Of a DNA stretch of 50,533 nucleotides, positions 14,608 through 22,357 are shown one piece after another. Positions within the stretch are counted from its first letter, which is position 1, and each line of letters begins with the position of its first letter. The notes under the pieces were generated by a model that saw nothing but the letters and a program-made list of their open reading frames with translations, had not been told where the DNA came from and searched no databases. The DNA is from Actinomadura harenae (lineage in GTDB: Bacteria; Actinomycetota; Actinomycetes; Streptosporangiales; Streptosporangiaceae): positions 1-50,533 of the forward strand of contig NZ_RFFG01000057.1 of NCBI RefSeq assembly GCF_003696215.1. Reading direction: 5' to 3'. Both the position numbers and the translations under genes were made by a program.

Positions 14608-15792
14608 ATGACGCGGATGATCGGGTTGTGCGCGGGCGTGGCGCTGATGAGCGCGACGATGGCGGTGGCGAGCACGGCGAGTTCGCTGGTCGCGGGTGAC
14701 CACCTCGGGGCGGGCTGGGGCGCGGTCCCGCCCACGGCGGACGTGATCGGGACGGGCGCGGGCGCGATCCTGCTGACACGCCTGTTCCGGCGGTACGACC
14801 GGCGGACGGTGCTGGCCCTCGGCTACGGCGTCGCGGCGTTCAGCGGGGCGCTGGGAGCGGTCGCGGCCGTCCATGGGAACGTTCCGGTGCTGACCCTGGC
14901 GATGCTGCTGCTCGGCCTGGGGAACGCGGCCGCGCAGCTCTCGCGCTACGCGGCGGCCGAGCTGTACCCGCCGGGACGGCGCGGGTTCGCGATCGGGCTG
15001 GTGGTGTGGTCGGCGGCTGCCGGGGCGGTCGGCGGGCCCCTGCTGCTCGAGCCGTCCGGCCGCCTCGCGGGGACGCTCGGCCTGACCGTGCTCGCCGGAC
15101 CGTTCGTGTTCGCCATGGTCACGGCCCTGATCGGCGCGGCCGCGATGTCGGGGCGGCGCCTCGGCGCGGAGGACTCGGAGCCGGGCGTCCCGCTGCGGAC
15201 GCTGTTCGCCATGCCGTCCGCGCGGAGGGCCCTGCCGGTGCTGGTGACGGCTCAGGTCGTCATGTTCGGAGTGATGACCGCGGCACCGGTCGACATGCAC
15301 ATGCATGGGGACGGGCTCGGCATGGTGGGCGAGACCCTGGCCGCCCACACCCTGGGGATGTTCGCCTTGTCGCCGCTGACCGGGCGCGCGGTGGACCGCT
15401 TTGGCGCATGGCCCGTCACCCGTGCCGGACTTCTTGTCCTGGTGCTCTCGACAGGGCTCGCAGGAGTGTTCCCGGACGCGCGCATGCTGACGCTGTTCCT
15501 GCTCGGCTACGGATGGAACCTGTGTTTCGTCGGTGGGAGCGCCTTGCTTGCCGTTGGGCTGCCGTCTGCGGAGAGCGCTCGCTTGGAAGGCGCTGTGGAC
15601 GCGACCGTTTGGTCGTTGGCGGCTATCGCGTCGTTGCTTTCGACGGTCGTCCTCGCGCACGCGGGCGCGCGTTCGCTGGCGTTCGGCGCGAGTTCGCTGG
15701 CGCTGGTCGTCCTCGTCGGTCAGCAGGTGGCGCGTAGGCCGGCGAGCTCGGCGAGCCGCCGGTGGGAGTCCAAACGCGCGGCGCGGTCATAG
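14608..15792 (+). CDS. MFS transporter
   Basis: A 394-residue membrane protein with about twelve hydrophobic segments. The cytoplasmic loop motif between helices 2 and 3 is TRLFRRYDRRTV, the usual MFS motif A position, and the symmetric second half has TGRAVDRFGAWPVTRAG. The C-terminal tail is Arg/Ser rich. The substrate is unknown; the small drug/sugar-efflux type is likely. It diverges from an Lrp/AsnC regulator, an arrangement often used for amino-acid or drug export. The last 73 bases overlap the end of the opposite-strand LLM oxidoreductase gene. Confidence 0.85.
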   Translation: MTRMIGLCAGVALMSATMAVASTASSLVAGDHLGAGWGAVPPTADVIGTGAGAILLTRLFRRYDRRTVLALGYGVAAFSGALGAVAAVHGNVPVLTLAMLLLGLGNAAAQLSRYAAAELYPPGRRGFAIGLVVWSAAAGAVGGPLLLEPSGRLAGTLGLTVLAGPFVFAMVTALIGAAAMSGRRLGAEDSEPGVPLRTLFAMPSARRALPVLVTAQVVMFGVMTAAPVDMHMHGDGLGMVGETLAAHTLGMFALSPLTGRAVDRFGAWPVTRAGLLVLVLSTGLAGVFPDARMLTLFLLGYGWNLCFVGGSALLAVGLPSAESARLEGAVDATVWSLAAIASLLSTVVLAHAGARSLAFGASSLALVVLVGQQVARRPASSASRRWESKRAARS

Positions 15793-16736
15793 GTGCTGGT
15801 GTGGACGAGGAACTCGTCTGCGCGCGTGCGCGTGAGGAGACGGTTCAGCTCGTCCGCGACCTGCTCTTCGGTGCCGTGGACATGGCCGCGCATGGAGTCG
15901 TCGAAGATGCGGCGCTGCCGGTCGGTCATGGTGAGGGACTCGACGCGCGACGCGGGGATGAGCGGGGGGAACTCGCCATGCGTCCGCGAGTAGGCGTTGG
16001 CCCACGCCTCAGGGATGAGCATGCGGCGGGCCTCTTCGGTGGTGTCGGCTATGGCGACCGTCCCGGAGACGATGACGTACGGCTCGTCCTCCTGCGCGGA
16101 CGGACGGAACGCGTCGCGGTAACGCTCGATCGCGGCGACCATGGCGTCCTCGCCTCGCGCGGGCGCGATGACGAGCGGCAGGCCGAGCTGGGCGGCGAGA
16201 TCGGCGCCCTGGCCGGTGGCCAGGACGAACGCGGGCACGTTCAGCCCTTCGGCGGGCCACGCGTGAACGCCCGGATGGACGTCCTGCTCTCCGCTGATGT
16301 AGCCGAGGAGCTCGTGCACCTGCGCGGCGAAGTCGGCGGCGTCCTCGCGGTCATGCCCGAGCGCGCGACGCACCCCGCCGGTGAAGCCGACGGAACGTCC
16401 GAGACCCATGTCGATGCGATCCGGGTAGAGGGAGGCGAGCACGCCGAACTGCTCGGCGACGATGAGCGGACGGTGGTTCGGGAGCATCACTCCGCCCGTC
16501 CCCACGCGCACGCGCGAGGTCGCCGCCGCGACCGCCGCGGCCAGGACGGTCGGCGCCGACCCGGCCACCCCCGGAACGCTGTGGTGCTCGGCCACCCAGA
16601 ACCGGTGGAAGCCCAGCTCATCGGCCTGGCGGGCGAACGCGACGGTGTCGCGCAGAGCCCGCGACGGCTCCTCGCCCTCGCGGGTGCGGGACCGGTCCAG
16701 GACCGACCAGCGGATGGTGCGCAGCGGATCGCTCAC
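15720..16736 (-). CDS. LLM class flavin-dependent oxidoreductase (luciferase-like)
   Basis: A 338-residue luciferase-like monooxygenase of the MsnO8-like group. It has WSVLDRSRTREGE at the start, the FHRFWVAEHHSVPGVAGSAP strand-loop early on, TSRVRVGTGGVMLPNHRPLIVAEQFG, then ASLYPDRIDMGLGRS. It should use reduced FMN/F420 and oxygen on an unknown small molecule. The start is GTG 16736 with only a weak ribosome site. It diverges from a TetR gene whose operator lies about 58 bases upstream of this GTG, so regulation by that TetR is likely. Confidence 0.85.
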   Translation of the reverse strand: MSDPLRTIRWSVLDRSRTREGEEPSRALRDTVAFARQADELGFHRFWVAEHHSVPGVAGSAPTVLAAAVAAATSRVRVGTGGVMLPNHRPLIVAEQFGVLASLYPDRIDMGLGRSVGFTGGVRRALGHDREDAADFAAQVHELLGYISGEQDVHPGVHAWPAEGLNVPAFVLATGQGADLAAQLGLPLVIAPARGEDAMVAAIERYRDAFRPSAQEDEPYVIVSGTVAIADTTEEARRMLIPEAWANAYSRTHGEFPPLIPASRVESLTMTDRQRRIFDDSMRGHVHGTEEQVADELNRLLTRTRADEFLVHTSTYDRAARLDSHRRLAELAGLRATC

Positions 16737-16793
16737 TTTCAGGACAACGCGCGGCGGGCCGGGACATTCCTGGCGCTGCGGCGTCCGGTGTAT

Positions 16794-16809
16794 TTGACTT
16801 CGAGGTCAA
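16794..16809. promoter_or_regulatory. 16-bp palindrome, probable operator of the adjacent TetR
   Basis: TTGACTTCGAGGTCAA is palindromic except at one base pair (TTGAC-y-TCGA-r-GTCAA). It sits between the LLM oxidoreductase and TetR genes, 20 bases before the TetR GTG. The right arm plus following bases (AGGTCAAGAA) recurs before the SDR gene at 17469-17478. Confidence 0.7.
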
Positions 16810-16828
16810 GAACTGATGGAGTGAGGTC

Positions 16829-17404
16829 GTGGGCAGACCGAAGCAGTTCGATCCGGAGGCGGCCGTCGTGCAGGCGATGGACGTCTTCTGGAGCAAGGGA
16901 TACGGCGCGACGACGCCGCAGGACCTCGTCGTCGCGCTCGGCATCGGCAAGGGCAGCCTGTACCACGCGTTCGGAAGCAAGCGCGCGCTGTTCGAGAAGG
17001 CGCTCGAGCGCTACCGCGACGACCAGGCGGCCGGGCTGATCGAGCTCCTGGAGAGTCCCGGTCCGGTGAAGGAACGGCTGCGGCGCGCCCTGGAGTTCCT
17101 CGTCGAGGTCAACGTCGTCGACCCGCGCGGCTGCATGGTGGTCAACACCGCGGCCGAGCTGGGCGGTGGCGGCGATCCGGCGATGAGCGAGACCGTCCGG
17201 AACCAGTTCGGACGCACCCGGACCGCGTTCCGCGGCGCGGTCGAGGAGGCGCAGCGCGCCGGGGAGATCGACCGCGCGCGTGACCCGGACGCGGTCTCGA
17301 GCATGATCCTCAGCACGCTGCTGGGGCTGCAGGTCCTCGCCCGCGCGGGTGAGGAGCGAGAACGACTGAACCAGGTGGTCGACGGCCTGCTCGACTCCCT
17401 GTAG
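16829..17404 (+). CDS. TetR family transcriptional regulator
   Basis: A 191-residue regulator starting with GRPKQFDPEAAV, typical of the AcrR/NemR-like group. The helix-turn-helix is at about residues 26-48 (TPQDLVVALGIGKGSLYHAF) and a TetR_C domain with CMVVNTAAE follows, a pattern seen in redox- or electrophile-sensing members. GTG 16829 follows a near-perfect 16-bp palindrome. Flanked by a flavin oxidoreductase (divergent) and an SDR (downstream), both with related operator sequences, it probably controls all three genes. Confidence 0.87.
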   Translation: MGRPKQFDPEAAVVQAMDVFWSKGYGATTPQDLVVALGIGKGSLYHAFGSKRALFEKALERYRDDQAAGLIELLESPGPVKERLRRALEFLVEVNVVDPRGCMVVNTAAELGGGGDPAMSETVRNQFGRTRTAFRGAVEEAQRAGEIDRARDPDAVSSMILSTLLGLQVLARAGEERERLNQVVDGLLDSL

Positions 17405-17418
17405 CGAAACCCCCCGGA

Positions 17419-17447
17419 GGCCGGCGCCCCGCGCGCCGGCCCCTCTT
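17419..17447 (+). terminator. Intrinsic terminator after TetR
   Basis: GGCCGGCGC and GCGCCGGCC form a perfect 9-bp stem around a five-base loop, followed by CCTCTT. It lies 14 bases after the TetR stop, so the SDR gene downstream should have its own promoter. Confidence 0.6.
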
Positions 17448-17455
17448 GCGGCCAT

Positions 17456-17478
17456 ATTCTGTACCCTTAGGTCAAGAA
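17456..17478. promoter_or_regulatory. Second copy of the TetR half-site before the SDR gene
   Basis: AGGTCAAGAA at 17469-17478 is identical to the right arm and flank of the operator at 16794. The left part (GTACCCTT) retains weak symmetry with it. The site lies 11 bases before the proposed SDR start, overlapping its ribosome site, and is consistent with repression by the same TetR. Confidence 0.5.
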
Positions 17479-17489
17479 AGGTGTCCCTC

Positions 17490-18275
17490 ATGGACCTCGC
17501 ACTGTCCGGCAAGACCGCCGTCGTCACCGGAGCCAGCCGCGGCATCGGCCTCGCCACCGTCCGCGCCCTGCTCGCCGAGGGCGTCACCGTCGCCGGGGCC
17601 GCCCGCACCGTGACCCCCGAGCTGAAGGAGAGCGGCGCGATCGCCATCTCCGTCGACCTGTCCACCGACGAGGGCGCGCGCGAGCTCGCCGACCGTGCCG
17701 CCGCCGAACTCGGCGGCGTCGACCTGCTCGTCAACAACCTCGGCGGCGGCGACACCGTCGAGGTGCACGGCTTCCTCGACGTGTCCGAGGACGAGTGGCG
17801 GGCCAACCTCGACCTCACGCTGCTCAGCGCCGTCCGGGTGACCCGCGCGATCCTGCCCGGCCTCGCCGAGCGGCGCGGCAACATCGTCAACGTCTCGTCC
17901 ATGGGCGCGCGGCTGCCCGCCGCAGGTCCGGTCGCCTACAACGTCGCCAAGGCGGGCCTCACCGCGTTCGGCAAGGCCCTCGCCGAGGAGTACGGCCCAC
18001 GCGGCGTCCGGGTGAACACCGTCTCGCCCGGCCCCGTCCGCACCGCCATCTGGGAGGCCCCGGACAACTTCGGCGCCCGCCTCGCCGAGTCCTTCGGCGT
18101 CCCCCACGAGGAGTTCCTCGCCCAGGTTCCCGGGGTCATGGGCATGGTCACCGGCCGTCTCGCCGAACCCGAGGAGGTCGCCACCCTCATCACCTTCCTA
18201 CTCTCCGACGCCGCCGCGTCCAGCATCACCGGCTCCGACCACCGCATCGACGGCGGCGCCATCAAAACCGCCTGA
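17490..18275 (+). CDS. Short-chain dehydrogenase/reductase (SDR)
   Basis: A 261-residue classical SDR. The cofactor motif TGASRGIG is at residues 13-20, the structural NNLG (for NNAG) near 82, catalytic Ser137, Tyr150 and Lys154 in YNVAK, and PGPVRT after the active site. Arg17 in the cofactor loop suggests NADP. ATG 17490 is preferred over GTG 17481 because AAGG lies nine bases upstream of the ATG. The substrate is unknown. It forms a probable regulon with the upstream TetR and the divergent LLM oxidoreductase. Confidence 0.87.
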   Translation: MDLALSGKTAVVTGASRGIGLATVRALLAEGVTVAGAARTVTPELKESGAIAISVDLSTDEGARELADRAAAELGGVDLLVNNLGGGDTVEVHGFLDVSEDEWRANLDLTLLSAVRVTRAILPGLAERRGNIVNVSSMGARLPAAGPVAYNVAKAGLTAFGKALAEEYGPRGVRVNTVSPGPVRTAIWEAPDNFGARLAESFGVPHEEFLAQVPGVMGMVTGRLAEPEEVATLITFLLSDAAASSITGSDHRIDGGAIKTA

Positions 18276-18331
18276 CCAGCCCCCACGGCCCCACCGTCTG
18301 GGGGGTGTGGACATCCGGAGGGCACCTTCCC

Positions 18332-18440
18332 GCACCCGGCCCCGCATGCCGCGCACCCGGCCCCGCATGCCGCGCACCCGGCCCCGCATGCCGCGTGTCT
18401 GGCTCTGCATGCTCGCGTGCCTGCCCCTGCATGCACTCGC
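18332..18440. repeat. 21-bp tandem repeats (three perfect, two decayed)
   Basis: GCACCCGGCCCCGCATGCCGC is repeated perfectly at 18332-18352, 18353-18373 and 18374-18394. Two decayed copies retaining GCATGC follow up to about 18440. Each copy carries the palindrome GCATGC. The array lies between the convergent SDR and SMR genes, and no gene is supported here. It is a minisatellite-like element of unknown role. Confidence 0.9.
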
Positions 18441-18495
18441 GCCCTGCCGCTGCGAGCCCCGGCGCCCGCGCGCCCAAGGCGTGGGGTCGGGGTGG

Positions 18496-18816
18496 TCACT
18501 CGGGGTTGGTGATGCGGGCCAGGACGACTCCGCCGATGATCAGGGCCAGGGCGGCCAGGCGGCCGGCGGTGACGGGGTCGCGTTGGACGGCGATGCCGAG
18601 GCCGATCGCGCCGACGGCGCCGATGCCGGTGAAGACGGCGTAGGCGGTGCCGACCGGGAGGCCGCGCATGGCCAGCGACAGCAGGAAGATCGACGCCGCG
18701 CCCAGGAGAAAGCAGACGAGCGTGGGCAGCGGCCGGGTGAAGTTCTCGGTGGGCCGGATGCTCTGCGAGAACGCGATCTCCACCAGCCCGGCCAGCCCGA
18801 GGAACAGCCAGTTCAT
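18496..18816 (-). CDS. SMR family multidrug/guanidinium exporter
   Basis: A 106-residue protein with four membrane helices, the size of small multidrug resistance transporters. The essential membrane glutamate is Glu13 (GLVEIAF) and the helix-3 signature GTAYAVFTGIGAVG is present. It works as a proton-coupled dimer. The GTAYAV(F)TGIGAVG form fits the Gdx/SugE-EmrE group, but substrate class cannot be fixed. Its ATG lies one base after the azoreductase stop, so the two genes are co-transcribed, under the divergent TetR. Confidence 0.85.
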   Translation of the reverse strand: MNWLFLGLAGLVEIAFSQSIRPTENFTRPLPTLVCFLLGAASIFLLSLAMRGLPVGTAYAVFTGIGAVGAIGLGIAVQRDPVTAGRLAALALIIGGVVLARITNPE

Positions 18817-18817
18817 G

Positions 18818-19465
18818 TCAGTAGTCCTTGGCGAGCGTGCGGGCGGTTTCGAGGGCGGCGGCGAGCGACGCGTCGTGCTTGGGACGCAGGGACGCGAGGG
18901 ACGGGTCGATGCGGGAGTTGACGAGCTCGGCGTGGACGAACGTGGTGTCCTCCACGCCGAAGTGACCGTGGAAGAAGTCGCGCAGGAAGCGTTCCTGGTA
19001 GTCGAAGCGCTCCTTGGGGGCGCCGGGGCCGTAGGCGCCGCCGCGCGCGGACGCCACGACGAAACGGCGCGGGGCGAGGGAGACGCGCGGGAAGGTCACC
19101 TGGTCGAGCCAGGCCTTGAGGGAGGAGGGAACCGAGTAGTTGTACATCGGCGTCGCGATGAGGACGACGTCGGCGGCGAGCAGCTCGTCCAGCAGCGGTT
19201 CGACGACCGCCCAGGCCTCGCGCTGCGAGGGTGTGCGTGCGCCCTCGTGGAGGCGCGCCGGGTCGGAGATCTGGTGTGCGAGCGCGTGGTCGCACAGCTC
19301 CGTCCACGCCTCGGTGATGTGGGGGACGGGGTCGGCGGCGACATCGCGCAGGACGTACGAGCCGTCCGGGTGGGCCTCGCGCCAGGCGTCGGCGAAGGCG
19401 CCGCCGACGCGGCGGCTGAACGAGTCGCGGCGGGCGCTGGCGGTGAGGTGCAGCAACGAGGGCAT
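18818..19465 (-). CDS. azoR: FMN-dependent NADH-azoreductase
   Basis: A 215-residue flavodoxin-fold NAD(P)H:quinone/azo reductase. The N-terminal HLTASARRDSFSRRVGGAF binds FMN phosphate, TPMYNYSVPSSLKAWLDQV is the family's flavin-contact loop, and SARGGAYG follows. It reduces quinones and azo dyes by two-electron transfer in the cytoplasm. ATG 19465 has AAGGAG seven bases upstream. It heads an operon with an SMR exporter and diverges from a TetR gene. Two GGACA-nnn-(t/c)GTCC elements lie between, indicating TetR repression relieved by an electrophile or quinone. Confidence 0.88.
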   Translation of the reverse strand: MPSLLHLTASARRDSFSRRVGGAFADAWREAHPDGSYVLRDVAADPVPHITEAWTELCDHALAHQISDPARLHEGARTPSQREAWAVVEPLLDELLAADVVLIATPMYNYSVPSSLKAWLDQVTFPRVSLAPRRFVVASARGGAYGPGAPKERFDYQERFLRDFFHGHFGVEDTTFVHAELVNSRIDPSLASLRPKHDASLAAALETARTLAKDY

Positions 19466-19480
19466 GGGAGGGCTCCTTCG

Positions 19481-19541
19481 AAAAGTGGACACTGCGTCCG
19501 GTTGTGACCGTAGTCAATAAGCGGACAGCTTGTCCAGTTAT
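19481..19541. promoter_or_regulatory. Two TetR-type operators in the azoR/TetR divergent region
   Basis: The better site at 19517-19541 reads ATAA-nn-GGACA-nnn-TGTCC-nn-TTAT, a 25-bp interrupted palindrome. A second, weaker site at 19487-19499 reads GGACA-nnn-CGTCC. The sites are 30 bases apart (about three turns), one nearer each gene, fitting control of both by the adjacent TetR. Confidence 0.7.
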
Positions 19542-19566
19542 TTCGGCGTGGGTTAGGGTCACGGCC

Positions 19567-20238
19567 ATGAACCTGCTCGCCGACCAGCCGGAACGCCCCC
19601 GCGAGCGTGCGGACGCGGCCCGTAACCGGGTGCGTGTTCTCGAAGCGGCCGCCGTGCTGTTCGCCTCCCGCGACCCGCGCACGGTGACCATGGACGATGT
19701 CGCCAAGGCCGCCGGCGTCGGACGCGGCACCCTCTACCGGCGCTTCCCCGACGTCGCGTCCATCGCCCGTGCGCTTCTCGACGAGCACGAACGCGAGCTC
19801 CAGGAGAAGCTCCTGCGCGGTGAGCCCCCGCTCGGCCCCGGCGCGCCCCCGGCCGAACGCCTCGCCGCCTTCTACGCCGCCATGGTCGAACTCCTGGACG
19901 CGCACATCGCGCTCGTGCTCGGCGCCGAAACCGGTCCCCGCCGCTTCGAGACCGGCGCCTACGGGTTCTGGCGCGCCCACGTCCGAGCCCTCGCCGCCGA
20001 ACACGCCGCCTCCTCCGCCTCCGCCCCCGCTTCTGGCGCTGGGCCGGGGCCACGCGGCCCCGGAGACGGAGAGAAGGGCGCGACTCCCGGAGAGGGGGGC
20101 GCTGACGTGGACGTGTTGGCGGACGTCCTGCTGGCTCCGCTCGCATCGGAGCTGTTCGAGCGATTGCGCGCTGGCGGCCGCACGACCGACGAGATCACCG
20201 CGACACTCACCGCCCTGGCGTTCCGCGCCCTCAGATGA
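19567..20238 (+). CDS. TetR family regulator of azoR-SMR
   Basis: A 223-residue regulator. It has the helix-turn-helix TMDDVAKAAGVGRGTLYRRF at about residues 42-61 and a helical C-terminal domain interrupted by a low-complexity Ala/Ser/Pro/Gly insertion at about residues 150-178. ATG 19567 follows the operator region. It is expected to repress itself and the divergent azoR-SMR operon. The stop codon is the first base triplet of a degenerate tandem repeat array. Confidence 0.87.
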   Translation: MNLLADQPERPRERADAARNRVRVLEAAAVLFASRDPRTVTMDDVAKAAGVGRGTLYRRFPDVASIARALLDEHERELQEKLLRGEPPLGPGAPPAERLAAFYAAMVELLDAHIALVLGAETGPRRFETGAYGFWRAHVRALAAEHAASSASAPASGAGPGPRGPGDGEKGATPGEGGADVDVLADVLLAPLASELFERLRAGGRTTDEITATLTALAFRALR

Positions 20239-20400
20239 GCCGCGCACCGGGTGAGCCGCGCACCGGGTGAGCCGCGCACCGTGTGGGCCATGCGCCGGGG
20301 GCCGCGCGCTGAGTGGGCCGCGCACCCGGATGGGCCGCGCGCCTGGGTGGGCCGCGCGCCTGGGTGGGCTGCGCGCTTGGGTGGGCTGTGGGTTCGGGGG
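20237..20400. repeat. Degenerate 16-18-bp tandem repeats after a stop codon
   Basis: About nine to ten units built on GCCGCGC(A/G)C(C/T)nGGGTG run from the TetR stop codon toward the LysR gene. The first copies (tgaGCCGCGCACCGGG) contain the stop itself, and later copies diverge. The remaining bases to 20461 are G-rich. No gene is supported in this stretch. Confidence 0.8.
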
Positions 20401-20461
20401 AGGCGCGCGCTTTGGCGAGATGTGCGCCGGGTGGGTGGTGGTTGTTGGGGGAGGGGCGGGG

Positions 20462-21370
20462 TCAGGAGGTTGCGGGGCCGCCGGTGGTTCGGAGGGTTTC
20501 CAGGGTGGCGTCTAGGAAGGCTCGGGTTCGGGCGGTTTCGGTGGCGGTGCGCCAGACGAGGGCGACGTCGCTGGGCGGGGCGTCCTCGATGGGGACGTAG
20601 GTGACGGCGGAGTAGGAGAAGGCGCAGCAGACGGACCGGGGGACCGGGGCTATGCCCGCGCCGGACGCGACGAGCGTCATCATCTCCTGGAGGGTCTCGG
20701 CGCCCTGGTCGCGGCGGACGGGGTGGCCGGACGGGGTGACCGGCGGGATCTGGGCGTCCCACCAGTAGGACGGGGCGGGGCCGCGGGCGGCGAAGGTGGT
20801 GTCGCGGGACAGGTCGTCCATGCGGACGGACGGGCGGCGCGCGAACGGGTGGCCGGCGGGGACGGCCAGCATCTGGGACTCGGAGAGGACGACGGGGCCG
20901 ACGGTCAGGTCGGGTTCGGCGACCGGGAGGCGGGTGAGCAGGAGGTCCACGGTGCCGTCGCGGAGGGGGCCGAAGGGGTCGCCGAGGTGGACCTCGCGCA
21001 TGCGCACCTCGGTGCCCGGGTGCGCGGCGCGGAAGGCGGCGATGGCGCGCGGGGTGTGCTCGCCCTGGGACGCGCCGAGGAACCCGATCGTGAGGGTGCC
21101 CGCGACGCCGCGCGCCATGGCGATCGCGTCGGACTCGGCGCGTTCGACGGCGGCCCAGGCCGGGGCGAGGTCGTCGTGCAGCTGCTTGCCGACCGGGGTG
21201 GGGAGGACGCGGCGGCTCGTCCGTTCGAAGAGGGGCGCGCCGACGCGGCGTTCCAGCTTCTTCAGTGTCTGGGACACGGCCGCCTGGGAGAGGCGCAGGC
21301 GTTCGGCGGTGCGGCCGAAATGCAGTTCGTCCGCGAGGGTCAGGAAGACCTCGATCTCCTGCCGTTCCAT
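20462..21370 (-). CDS. LysR family transcriptional regulator
   Basis: A 302-residue LysR protein: winged helix-turn-helix at residues about 1-60 (VFLTLADELHFGRTAERLRLSQAAVSQTLKKLERRVGAPLF) and a two-lobed effector domain from about residue 90 (LTIGFLG...). ATG 21370 has GGAGGTGGGAG just upstream. It diverges from an aldo/keto reductase gene, its likely target, across an 87-base region with a widely spaced GATCGTTC/GAACGATC inverted repeat. The effector is unknown. Confidence 0.88.
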   Translation of the reverse strand: MERQEIEVFLTLADELHFGRTAERLRLSQAAVSQTLKKLERRVGAPLFERTSRRVLPTPVGKQLHDDLAPAWAAVERAESDAIAMARGVAGTLTIGFLGASQGEHTPRAIAAFRAAHPGTEVRMREVHLGDPFGPLRDGTVDLLLTRLPVAEPDLTVGPVVLSESQMLAVPAGHPFARRPSVRMDDLSRDTTFAARGPAPSYWWDAQIPPVTPSGHPVRRDQGAETLQEMMTLVASGAGIAPVPRSVCCAFSYSAVTYVPIEDAPPSDVALVWRTATETARTRAFLDATLETLRTTGGPATS

Positions 21371-21402
21371 GCTCCCACCTCCGTCGATAAGCCCGCATGA
21401 TA

Positions 21403-21449
21403 GATCGTTCGGGAGATCGGCGTTGTTCCCGGACGACCGCGGAACGATC
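21403..21449. promoter_or_regulatory. Inverted repeat in the LysR/AKR divergent region
   Basis: GATCGTTC at 21403-21410 and GAACGATC at 21442-21449 are perfect inverted copies 31 bases apart. LysR tetramers bind paired sites of about this overall span, with one arm next to each divergent gene. Confidence 0.5.
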
Positions 21450-21457
21450 GTTGAAGC

Positions 21458-22357
21458 ATGACGAACACGGACATGAAGACGAGGACCGCGACGACGCTCG
21501 ACCTCGGGGGCGACCTCGTCGTGAGGCGGGTGGGCCTGGGGACGATGCGGCTGGCGGACGGGCCGGGGCGTCCGGCCGACCCGACCGCGGCGCCGATCTG
21601 GACGCCGCCCGCCGACCGGGACGCGGCGCTCGCGCTGCTCAGGGAGGCCGTCGAGCTGGGCGTCCAGTTCATCGACACGGCCGACGCCTACGCGCTGGGC
21701 GGCGGCGAGGAGCTGGTCGGGGAGGCGCTGCACCCGTACCGCGAGGGTGTCGTCGTCGCGACGAAGGTCGGGGTGGCGCGGCCGTCGGCGGGGGAGTGGG
21801 TGCCGCTCGGGCACCCCGCCTACCTGCGGCAGCAGGCGGAGCTGAGCCTGCGTCGGCTGCGCACCGACCGGATCGACCTGCTCCAGCTGCACCGCGTCGA
21901 CCCGGACGTTCCGCTGGAGGACCAGATCGGCGCGCTGAAGCGGCTCCAGGACGAGGGCAAGGTGCGGCACATCGGGCTGTCGGAGGTGACCGTGGAGCAG
22001 CTCGAGGCGGCGCGGGCGGTCGCGCCGATCGCGGCGGTCCAGAACCTTTACAACCTCGCCGCCCGCGACCACGAGCCCGTCGTCGACTACGCGGAGCGGA
22101 ACGGCATCGCGTTCCTGCCGTTCTTCCCCGTCGCGATGGGCGCGCACGCGGCGCCCGGCGGGACGGTCGCCGAGGTCGCGGCGGAGCTCGGCGCGACTCC
22201 GGCGCAGACAGCGCTGGCCTGGCTGCTGCGGCGTTCCCCGGCGATCCTGCCGATTCCCGGGACGACGTCGCCGGCGCACGTGGCCGAGAACCTCGCCGCG
22301 CTCGACCTGGAGCTGTCCGCCGACCAGGCGGCCCGCCTCGACGCGCTCGCCGGCTAA
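21458..22357 (+). CDS. Aldo/keto reductase
   Basis: A 299-residue (alpha/beta)8 NADPH oxidoreductase. The catalytic tetrad is visible: Asp73 and Tyr78 (DTADAYALG), Lys103 (ATKVG) and His145 (LLQLHRVD). The C-terminal NADPH-binding part includes IPGTTSPAHVAENL. The type resembles pyridoxal reductase/YajO-like family members; substrate unknown. Translation starts at ATG 21458. The stop overlaps that of the convergent NUDIX gene by three bases. It is expected to be under the divergent LysR. Confidence 0.88.
   Translation: MTNTDMKTRTATTLDLGGDLVVRRVGLGTMRLADGPGRPADPTAAPIWTPPADRDAALALLREAVELGVQFIDTADAYALGGGEELVGEALHPYREGVVVATKVGVARPSAGEWVPLGHPAYLRQQAELSLRRLRTDRIDLLQLHRVDPDVPLEDQIGALKRLQDEGKVRHIGLSEVTVEQLEAARAVAPIAAVQNLYNLAARDHEPVVDYAERNGIAFLPFFPVAMGAHAAPGGTVAEVAAELGATPAQTALAWLLRRSPAILPIPGTTSPAHVAENLAALDLELSADQAARLDALAG

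Noticed and set aside
18332..18440. CRISPR array
   Set aside because: Repeats are directly adjacent with no unique spacers and no cas genes nearby.
18307..18921. 204-codon frame through the 21-bp repeats
   Set aside because: RTRPRMP repeats come from the DNA array itself, and the rest is antisense to the SMR gene.
20267..20515. Frames through the repeat array after the TetR gene
   Set aside because: All frames across the repeats are open because of composition; no start site with a ribosome motif or family match.
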